DNA of 64,000 bases from an uncultured Spirochaetales bacterium (GTDB taxonomy: Bacteria; Spirochaetota; Spirochaetia; Sphaerochaetales; Sphaerochaetaceae). Position numbers and translations under genes: made by a program. The notes beneath the pieces are model-generated. The model was given only the letters and a program-made list of their open reading frames with translations, had not been told where the DNA came from and did no database searches. Location: assembly GCA_949297785.1 (NCBI GenBank), contig CASFTW010000001.1, forward strand, positions 1-64,000, in the 5' to 3' direction. Within the stretch, counting starts at the first letter, position 1. Each line of letters starts with the position of its first letter. Shown in pieces: positions 58,498 through 64,000 of the stretch.

Positions 58498-59871
58498 TCA
58501 GATCATGAAGAGTGAGAGAATGAACACAAAGATCATTCCTACAACACCCATGATGCCAGTTACTGCAGACTGTGTCCTGTAGCCGTCCTGCATATCGATG
58601 TGACCGAATTTTGTCACAACCCAGAAGTAGGAGTCATTTGCATGGGATACAGTCATTGCGCCGGCTGCGATAGCCATGACTGTGAGTGTGCCTGCGAGCG
58701 GAGTTGTAAGGCCGAGGAGTGTCATCATTGAACCCGGATCAGCAATTGAGCCCATGATGCCTGCAGTTGTCGTAAGGGCAACTGTTGATGATCCCTGAGC
58801 TGTCTTGAGGATTGCCGATACGATGAACGGGAAGAAGATTCCGATTGTGGAGAGGATTGCTGCATTCTGCTGCATGTATTCCACGAAACCTGCTTCTGAG
58901 ATTACCTTTCCAAGAACGCCGCCGGCTGCTGTGATGAAGAGGATCGGGCCTACAGTCTTGAGTGTATCGTCACAGATGCTGTAGAAATCCTTCATCTGCT
59001 TTCTCTGTGCAAGAAGGATGACACCGAAGACAGTACCGACTGCAAGAGCGATGATAGGTGTACCGATGAATGTGAAGAATGTTGCTGCAGCTCCACTCCA
59101 TCCGGCCATTGATGAAATTGAACCGAGAGCCATGCAGATGATCGGGATGATGATCGGGGCAAGAGCCATGAAGCCGTTTGGAAGCTTACCGAAGCTCTTG
59201 AGAAGCTTTTCGTATTCTTCTGCACTTACGTCATTCTTGTCTTCAACTGTCTTGACTCTCTTTCCGATATAGTTTGCATAGAAGTATGCTGCAATGAGAC
59301 ATGGAATCGAAACAAGGGCGCCGATGCCCATTACCATGAGAAGATGGTCGCCGACTCCCAGTGAGCTTGCGGCTGCGATCGGACCCGGTGTTGGCGGGAT
59401 GAATACGTGTGATGTGTAAAGACCTGCTGAAAGAGCAACGGTGAGTGCTACTGATGAATAGCCTGTTCTTTTCTGCAGTGCACCTCTGATCGGATCGAGG
59501 ATAACGAAGCCGGAATCACAGAATACAGGGATTGAAACAACCCAGCCCATGAGCTCCACTGCAAGGTCTGGGTGCTTCTTGCCGACAAGGCGTACGACCA
59601 TCTCTGCAAGCTTGAGAGCACCGCCGGTCTTCTCAAGGATAGTACCGATGAGGGCACCGAGAATGATGACGATACCGATGCTGCTGAATGTTCCCGAGAA
59701 GCCTGCACCGATCATGTTAGGTATGTTTGCAAGCGGGATACCGACGACGATTGCAAGAATAAGGGAAATACCCATCAGTGCGATGAACGGATGAACCTTA
59801 AACTTGCTGATTGCGACAATCATCACGATAATTGCGATGATGAAGGAAATGATTAAACCAATTCCCGACAT
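58498..59871 (-). CDS. GntP family (gluconate/glycerate) permease
   Basis: 457 residues with about twelve helices. IGAGFSGTFSSIGIVIILGALIG (near 55) and STVALTTTAGIM near 366 match GntP/GntT permeases for gluconate or related sugar acids. Its pairing with glycerate kinase points to glycerate. AAGGAGG stands before the ATG. A TTGCAG, 18 bp, TAGAAT promoter lies upstream. Confidence 0.88.
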   Translation of the reverse strand: MSGIGLIISFIIAIIVMIVAISKFKVHPFIALMGISLILAIVVGIPLANIPNMIGAGFSGTFSSIGIVIILGALIGTILEKTGGALKLAEMVVRLVGKKHPDLAVELMGWVVSIPVFCDSGFVILDPIRGALQKRTGYSSVALTVALSAGLYTSHVFIPPTPGPIAAASSLGVGDHLLMVMGIGALVSIPCLIAAYFYANYIGKRVKTVEDKNDVSAEEYEKLLKSFGKLPNGFMALAPIIIPIICMALGSISSMAGWSGAAATFFTFIGTPIIALAVGTVFGVILLAQRKQMKDFYSICDDTLKTVGPILFITAAGGVLGKVISEAGFVEYMQQNAAILSTIGIFFPFIVSAILKTAQGSSTVALTTTAGIMGSIADPGSMMTLLGLTTPLAGTLTVMAIAAGAMTVSHANDSYFWVVTKFGHIDMQDGYRTQSAVTGIMGVVGMIFVFILSLFMI

Positions 59872-59907
59872 TTTCTGCCTCCTTAGTGTGTTTGTTCTGT
59901 TGGAATA

Positions 59908-59937
59908 ATTCTAAATCCGTGTACAAATCGCCTGCAA
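59908..59937 (-). promoter_or_regulatory. gntP-glxK promoter
   Basis: On the minus strand: TTGCAG (59937-59932), 18 bp, TAGAAT (59913-59908). Confidence 0.55.
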
Positions 59938-60003
59938 GTAAAATTTTTAAATCCAATCAGATATTCAAAGTTAAATTTTACGATGGAGAGGTAATGTCAA
60001 AAA

Positions 60004-60012
60004 TGTTACAGT
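60004..60012 (+). promoter_or_regulatory. Extended -10 box, leaderless type
   Basis: TG, one base, TACAGT (60007-60012), then six bases to the ATG at 60019. The pattern TG-T-TA matches the box of the first gene in the window. No Shine-Dalgarno sequence. Confidence 0.4.
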
Positions 60013-60018
60013 AATAGC

Positions 60019-60387
60019 ATGAATGAAGAAGAAAAACTGTTTTTTGCCGGCAGAGATGAGTCATTGAACCTGTATGAGGTTTTCAGACAGAGGCTGATGC
60101 ATGATGTCCCTGATGCAAGAGTAAAGGTTTCGAAGACCCAGATATCTTTTTTTCTCTCCCGCATGTTCGCATGCGTGTCATTCCTTCCAGTGAAAAGGAA
60201 GGCGGAAAGGGGAGATGTGTTCATCACGGTGACATTTTCCCTCCCATACAGAAACGAGAATGAAAGGTGCGTGTGCAGCAATCCCTGTCCGGGGCGATTC
60301 ACCCATCATGTTCTTGTAAGGAACTTATGCGACATCGATGATGAACTCATGATCTGGATTAATGAGGCAGCAGATGCCGCTTCATGA
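60019..60387 (+). CDS. DUF5655-like protein
   Basis: 122 residues. LNLYEVFRQRLMHDVPDARVKVSKTQISFFLSR (near 15-48) with HHVLVRNLCDIDDELMIWINEAADAA at the end follows the DUF5655 pattern: a small alpha/beta fold of unknown function often fused to nucleases. This copy stands alone. It contains four cysteines (CVCSNPCPG near 85). Its stop overlaps that of the following GNAT by six bases (TCATGA). Confidence 0.6.
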   Translation: MNEEEKLFFAGRDESLNLYEVFRQRLMHDVPDARVKVSKTQISFFLSRMFACVSFLPVKRKAERGDVFITVTFSLPYRNENERCVCSNPCPGRFTHHVLVRNLCDIDDELMIWINEAADAAS

Positions 60388-60939
60388 TTCAGCATCAGGT
60401 TTTTCCCATTCTTTCTTTGTAATTCTATAACATATATGAGGCATGGTCCTTCCTTTGTACACCTTGTCAATCCTGTCACAAGGCTTCATGCCGAGTCTTT
60501 CAGCGACTTTCATGCTGGCAAAGTTGTCTTCCTTTATTATTGCCCATATCTCAGGAAGAGACAGTTTGCTGAATCCATAGTCAACTGCAGCTGATGCCGC
60601 TTCTGTTGCATAGCCTTTGTGCCATGCTTTATCGGAAAAGACATAACCGGCCTCAACGACTTTTTTATCTCTCACCATCTGGTAAGTCAGGCCGCACTGG
60701 CCGATGAAGCTTCCGTCTTTTCTCAGCCTTACGGCAAGAAGGCCCAGTCCGTCTTCTTCCTTGTATCGTCTGAGCTGATTTGCAATCCATCTGTCAACCT
60801 CATCACCGCTGAAGGCATGTCCCCATGCATACATCACATCTTTGTTCTGCAGTATCGGGGCGATGTGTTTCCTGTCGCTTTCCCGAATCCTGCTGAGACA
60901 CAGCCTTTCTGTAATTATGTCTTCACTGAATGCCTGCAT
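60382..60939 (-). CDS. GNAT family, RimJ/RimL-like N-acetyltransferase
   Basis: 185 residues from ATG 60939, preferred over 60957 because a perfect TATAAT ends six bases ahead. ITERLCLSRIRESDRKHI at the start, then GQCGLTYQMVRDKKVVEAGYVF and WHKGYATEAASAAVDYGF near 107, and VYKGRTMPHICYRITKKEW at the end, match the RimJ/L branch, which acetylates protein N-termini or small amines. The substrate is unknown. Confidence 0.85.
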   Translation of the reverse strand: MQAFSEDIITERLCLSRIRESDRKHIAPILQNKDVMYAWGHAFSGDEVDRWIANQLRRYKEEDGLGLLAVRLRKDGSFIGQCGLTYQMVRDKKVVEAGYVFSDKAWHKGYATEAASAAVDYGFSKLSLPEIWAIIKEDNFASMKVAERLGMKPCDRIDKVYKGRTMPHICYRITKKEWEKPDAES

Positions 60940-60945
60940 GGCATC

Positions 60946-60951
60946 ATTATA
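60946..60951 (-). promoter_or_regulatory. -10 box of the GNAT, leaderless type
   Basis: A perfect TATAAT on the minus strand, six bases before the ATG at 60939; the -35 is poor and there is no Shine-Dalgarno sequence. Confidence 0.55.
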
Positions 60952-60979
60952 TAACATTTCCTTCAGAGGGTGCGAATAA

Positions 60980-61014
60980 GAAAGCAGCAGCGGGGAGAAA
61001 CCGTCCGCTGCCGC
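60980..61014 (-). terminator. Porin terminator
   Basis: GCAGCAGCGG (60984-60993) with CCGCTGCCGC (61005-61014, one mismatch) and TTTCTT following on the minus strand. Confidence 0.72.
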
Positions 61015-61054
61015 AGAAAAGATTAATCAAATAGGAATTATGATAACGTAACCA

Positions 61055-62125
61055 TTACCATGCGACTGATACGTAAGGAACGATGTTGAGGCCGCCGTTG
61101 TCATAATTGAATCCGGCTGCTGCTTCAGCATACTCAAGGCCGAGGCCGAAAGTAATGTTGGTGTATGTGTAGGAAATATCCGTTCCGACATAATATGTGT
61201 TTTCATAGTCAGTGACATCATCAGCACCTGTGTAAAGACCGATTCCGAGGTTATCGATGAGGTTCAGGTCGATGCCCGCATACAGTGAGTGAGCTTCATC
61301 CTTTGTGTATGCATATTCAACAGCGACTTCGATGAGATCAATGCCGCCGTACACTGTGACTGCGAAATCATTGCCTTTCTCGAAGTTGTATCTGTCTGCA
61401 ACGGAAACACCGGCTGTGAAGTCTGTTCCAAGCAGTTTACCGATATTGATATCGGCAGCAGCGCCGAAAATACCGTTATCCTGATCGTCTTCACCGTTGA
61501 GGACATAGTCCACGGAAACTGCGATACCGTCAACCGGTGTCACAAGTGCGGATGCCGTGAAGTCGCCTCTGTATATGGTGCCATCCACTGTTTTTTCTTC
61601 TTTGGAAACAGGATCTTCAACAGTGACTTTTCCTGTGAGCTTCGGAGCAAGTGCAGCCTGAACCTGCACAAGGTCGCCATATGCGAAACCGAGTGTGGCG
61701 AAATAACCGTTGTCGGCTGTTCTCACACGGTCAAAGCTTTTTCCGGACTGGTTTGAATAAGCTCTCAGTGTTGTTGACCTGTCGTTTGCCGCCATTCCTG
61801 CTGTCAGGGAGAAGGGAGAGTCGGCACCGAAGATCATCTTGCCGAAATCGACTGTCACGTCTCCTGCAAGAGAACCTGACGAATCAAGTGCTGGTGTGCC
61901 TTCAAGAAGTACTGTCCACAGTCCGTTGTCATCTGCGATTGAAAGGTTAACAGATGCGGTATCTGTGTCATCGCCGTCATCACCGTAGAGGTGTGTTTCC
62001 CAGTTCTCTTCGTCATAGTTGAACTGGAAGCCTGCAGTTGCACTGCCGCTGAAAGACACACCGGCAAACACACTTGCACTTACAAGTGAGATTACCAGTA
62101 CCAATGCGAGAATTTTTTTCATCAT
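61055..62125 (-). CDS. Outer membrane porin-like protein
   Basis: 356 residues. MMKKILALVLVISLVSASVFA (1-21) is a Sec signal. The mature chain has many short alternating strands rich in Y, G, D and N (such as GLTAGMAAND and LGIGLYTGADD), repeated ~20-residue units, and ends VAW, the outer-membrane-type aromatic end. It is acidic. Spirochaete outer membranes have such barrels. It follows the OmpR-type regulator with three GTGTAGAA repeats in between, so it may be its target. GGAG precedes the ATG pair (62125/62122). Confidence 0.8.
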   Translation of the reverse strand: MMKKILALVLVISLVSASVFAGVSFSGSATAGFQFNYDEENWETHLYGDDGDDTDTASVNLSIADDNGLWTVLLEGTPALDSSGSLAGDVTVDFGKMIFGADSPFSLTAGMAANDRSTTLRAYSNQSGKSFDRVRTADNGYFATLGFAYGDLVQVQAALAPKLTGKVTVEDPVSKEEKTVDGTIYRGDFTASALVTPVDGIAVSVDYVLNGEDDQDNGIFGAAADINIGKLLGTDFTAGVSVADRYNFEKGNDFAVTVYGGIDLIEVAVEYAYTKDEAHSLYAGIDLNLIDNLGIGLYTGADDVTDYENTYYVGTDISYTYTNITFGLGLEYAEAAAGFNYDNGGLNIVPYVSVAW

Positions 62126-62142
62126 TTAATCTCCATTTTTTT

Positions 62143-62253
62143 GTGTAGAATACCTGAATTCTCACATCCTTCAGTGTAGAAGAAATGTGAAAGGTAAAGA
62201 GTTGAAGTGAAAAAAATGAGATGAATTTTGAATAAAATGTGATTTGTGTAGAA
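62143..62253. repeat. Three GTGTAGAA repeats upstream of the porin
   Basis: GTGTAGAA occurs at 62143-62150, 62174-62181 and 62246-62253, all in one direction. Starts are 31 and 72 bases apart, near whole numbers of helical turns (about 3 and 7). On the gene strand they read TTCTACAC. The first overlaps the proposed -10, the second touches the -35, the third is further upstream. This is suited to an OmpR-type regulator. Confidence 0.6.
62147..62174 (-). promoter_or_regulatory. Porin promoter
   Basis: On the minus strand: CTGAAG (62174-62169), 16 bp, TATTCT (62152-62147). It overlaps the repeats described separately. Confidence 0.45.
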
Positions 62254-62266
62254 ACTTGGAGATTTC

Positions 62267-62971
62267 TTATATTTTCACAGGCTGTCCTGAAAAACGGTAG
62301 CCGTATCCGCGTACTGTCTCAATCCATTCCTGTGCATATGAGCCCAACATCTTCCTTATATTCTTTATATGTGTGTCAACTATTCTGTCATAGGAATCAG
62401 AGCGGTAATCGAAACAGTTGTCTATTATCTGTTCACGGGTCAGCAGTATGCCGGCATTTGTGCTCAGATATGAAAGGACGCGCCATTCTGCATTTGTGAG
62501 CTCAAGCGGTTCTCCGTCCAGAGAGAATTTATGCGACTTCGTATTCTGTGTGAGTTGCGAATTCCTCAGTTTCCATGTGTGGAGATTGTGATCTTCACTG
62601 CCTTCTTCCCGGAACATTCTTCTGAATATGACATTGATGCGCAGTACAAGTTCTTTTTTTGATATCGGTTTTATAAGGTAGTCTTCACAGCCGAGCTCGA
62701 AACTCAGGATACGGTCCGATTCGCTTTTCTTTTCAGTGATGACGATAACCGGAAAATCATATTTCTGTTTCATTGTCTTTAAAAGCTGAAAACCGTCGGT
62801 ATCGGACATGTCAAGGCTGATTATCGCGACATCAGGAATCTTGCGGTTCAGTGCAGTGAGGAATTCATCGCTTGTCAGGTAGGCTGTGACATCATATTCA
62901 AACAATACCAGATACTGGGAGATATCCAGTCTGTCTTTTTCGTTTTCATCAAGTATGTATATTCTTATCAT
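62267..62971 (-). CDS. OmpR/PhoB family response regulator
   Basis: 234 residues. Receiver domain (1-118): DENEK near 8 for the acidic pocket, IISLDMSDTDGF with the phospho-acceptor D in the SLD, TEK near 79, and YLIKPIS near 98. The winged-helix domain (about 133-232) has LELTNAEWRVLSYLSTNAG, LTREQII and DTHIKNIRKMLG with WIETVRGYGYRF. No histidine kinase gene is next to it in the window, so its signal partner lies elsewhere or it is an orphan. It sits just upstream of the porin gene on the same strand. Confidence 0.92.
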   Translation of the reverse strand: MIRIYILDENEKDRLDISQYLVLFEYDVTAYLTSDEFLTALNRKIPDVAIISLDMSDTDGFQLLKTMKQKYDFPVIVITEKKSESDRILSFELGCEDYLIKPISKKELVLRINVIFRRMFREEGSEDHNLHTWKLRNSQLTQNTKSHKFSLDGEPLELTNAEWRVLSYLSTNAGILLTREQIIDNCFDYRSDSYDRIVDTHIKNIRKMLGSYAQEWIETVRGYGYRFSGQPVKI

Positions 62972-63003
62972 GAATATAAGTTATTTGCACATTATGTGTT
63001 CCT

Positions 63004-63032
63004 TATGTTTGAAAATGAATTTTGCATGTCAA
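63004..63032 (-). promoter_or_regulatory. Response regulator promoter
   Basis: On the minus strand: consensus TTGACA (63032-63027), 17 bp, AACATA (63009-63004). The spacer is good; the -10 is poor. Confidence 0.5.
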
Positions 63033-63121
63033 TTCTGAAAAGAATGATGGAATGTACTGTTTTCAGGTGTTCTGAATGATGCTTTCATCTGTGCATGCAT
63101 GGTACCTCTGATCCTGAAAAT

Positions 63122-63155
63122 GAAAGAGCCGGCCAGAAGGGGACGTCTGACCGGC
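63122..63155 (-). terminator. Terminator of the RND pump gene
   Basis: GCCGGCCAGA (63128-63137) with TCTGACCGGC (63146-63155), an eight-base loop; on the minus strand it is followed by TCTTTCATTTT. Confidence 0.72.
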
Positions 63156-63190
63156 AATATGGATAACCGTACAGAAGTACAGGTTTTTCC

Positions 63191-64000
63191 TTAACTGAAT
63201 TCTCCCTTTCTTCTCCTCTCGTCGAATGAAAGCAGCTGGTTTTCAAGGGATTCTGGATTGCTGACTTTCTCTGCTCTTTTTCTGTTGAGTATTGAGTAGA
63301 GGACCGGTGAGAGAAGCAGTGTGAGGAAGGCACCGGTTGTTATTCCGCCGATGAATGTGAGTGTGATTGGCTGGAGCATTTCAGAACCTTCTCCGGGGAA
63401 GAATGCCATCGGGATGATACCGATGATCGTTGTGAGTGTCGTCATGAGGATCGGCCGCAGTCTTGAGCGTGCTGCCGACAGACAGGCCGTGCGGACATCG
63501 ATGCGTTCATGTCTTACCAGCTGGTTGATCCAGTCGACGAGCACGATGCCGTTGTTCACGACAACACCGATCAGTGCGATGATTCCCACAAAACTGAAGA
63601 GCGTGAAATCCTGATTGTATGTGATGTGTATGAACACTACGCCGATGAGAAGGAGAGGCACGGTTGCGAATATGATCAGCGGATCGATGAGAGATTCAAA
63701 CTGTGCCGCCATGACCGCATATACGAGGAGCAGGGCCAGAAGGACTATCACAACAAGTGTAGGGACGTATTCCATGAAGTCGCTCATCTCGCCGCCCTGT
63801 GATATCGTCACGCCTTCGGGAATGACGAGTTTTTCATCAAGTGCCCGGTTCACGGCATTCTGCACATCGCTTGCACTGTAACCGTCCATGATGTCGGCAG
63901 TGACATGGTTGATTCTCATCTTGTCTTCTCTAATGATGGTCCTGGGGCCACTCGATTCTTCGATTTCGGCTACGCTGTCAAGGCGGACAGATACACCGCT
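63191..64000 (-). CDS. RND efflux transporter, AcrB/HAE1 type (C-terminal part)
   Basis: Partial: the frame runs off the right edge, so only the last 269 residues are seen. VSVRLDSVAEIEESSGPRT, then MRINHVTADIM and a helix-rich stretch with FVGIIALIGVVVNNGIVLVDWINQL near the middle (the conserved RND helix 11 region), IIGIIPMAFFPGEGSEMLQP and GAFLTLLLSPVLYSIL match the hydrophobe/amphiphile type. A tail of charged residues follows (RAEKVSNPESLENQL). The pump would move drugs or lipids across the envelope with an outer membrane channel and an adaptor that lie upstream of the visible part. Confidence 0.85.
   Translation of the reverse strand, partial: SGVSVRLDSVAEIEESSGPRTIIREDKMRINHVTADIMDGYSASDVQNAVNRALDEKLVIPEGVTISQGGEMSDFMEYVPTLVVIVLLALLLVYAVMAAQFESLIDPLIIFATVPLLLIGVVFIHITYNQDFTLFSFVGIIALIGVVVNNGIVLVDWINQLVRHERIDVRTACLSAARSRLRPILMTTLTTIIGIIPMAFFPGEGSEMLQPITLTFIGGITTGAFLTLLLSPVLYSILNRKRAEKVSNPESLENQLLSFDERRRKGEFS

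Noticed and set aside
1-64000. CRISPR arrays, insertion sequences, integrases or prophage genes
   Set aside because: No regularly spaced direct repeats, transposase or phage structural protein patterns were found by reading both strands.

Overview
The window reads as a chromosomal core segment of a spirochaete, most likely a Sphaerochaeta/Treponema-type member of the Spirochaetales. The case rests on several features together. There is a PPi-dependent phosphofructokinase. A CMP-kinase-like gene sits between yicC and rpoZ, where many bacteria carry gmk. There is a 29-residue AURKAIP1/COX24-type basic protein, a rpsB-tsf-frr-uppS-cdsA-dxr-rseP cluster, several acyl-CoA synthetase-like genes, and porin and periplasmic proteins with Sec signals. 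The species is an inference; no rRNA gene is present. I see no CRISPR array, insertion sequence, integrase or prophage gene. Coding density is very high: the only gene-free stretch over 300 bases is 28108-28458.

Layout. 111-5494 (+): a methyltransferase-like protein, a small membrane protein, a 54-residue CxxC protein, murC, then yicC, cmk-like, rpoZ and miaA. 5441-10431 (-): one overlapping operon folC, NFACT/RqcH-like, Memo-like, pseudokinase-like membrane protein. 10604-21735: two AMP-binding acyl-CoA synthetases, yhbY, pfp, YaiI-type protein, a LuxR-type HTH protein, asnS, a cysteine-less Spx-like protein, an MBL hydrolase, DAHP synthase and a DJ-1 protein. 21765-28107: unknown proteins, mscL, asnA-cadD, and a three-gene operon of two membrane proteins plus an M20 peptidase. 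28459-32607: two tRNAs, an ASCH protein, an Imm5-like protein divergent from a MATE pump, an FAH protein and a GNAT. 32650-44996: hflKC, metG, a FemAB-like transferase, murD, guaD, the 29-residue basic protein, tcdA, a TatD-like protein and an EAL phosphodiesterase. 45064-50895: pyk, then rpsF-ssb-rpsR-DUF2232-rplI-dnaB. 50892-57160 (-): rpsB to rseP. 57354-64000: a glycerate uptake pair, small proteins, a porin, an OmpR-type regulator and the end of an RND pump.

Three genome-level habits stand out. First, about ten genes have a -10 hexamer only 6-8 nt before the start codon, usually with no Shine-Dalgarno sequence, which predicts leaderless mRNAs. Second, eight of eleven convergent gene pairs overlap at their stops or nearly touch, often by palindromic 4-6 nt stop overlaps, while the other three carry hairpins. 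Third, promoters are repeatedly packed into the terminator of the gene before. Regulation worth testing includes three GTGTAGAA repeats between the OmpR-type regulator and the porin, and a 22-bp palindrome upstream of the DUF5058/M20 operon. All calls come from reading the sequence; no database search was run.
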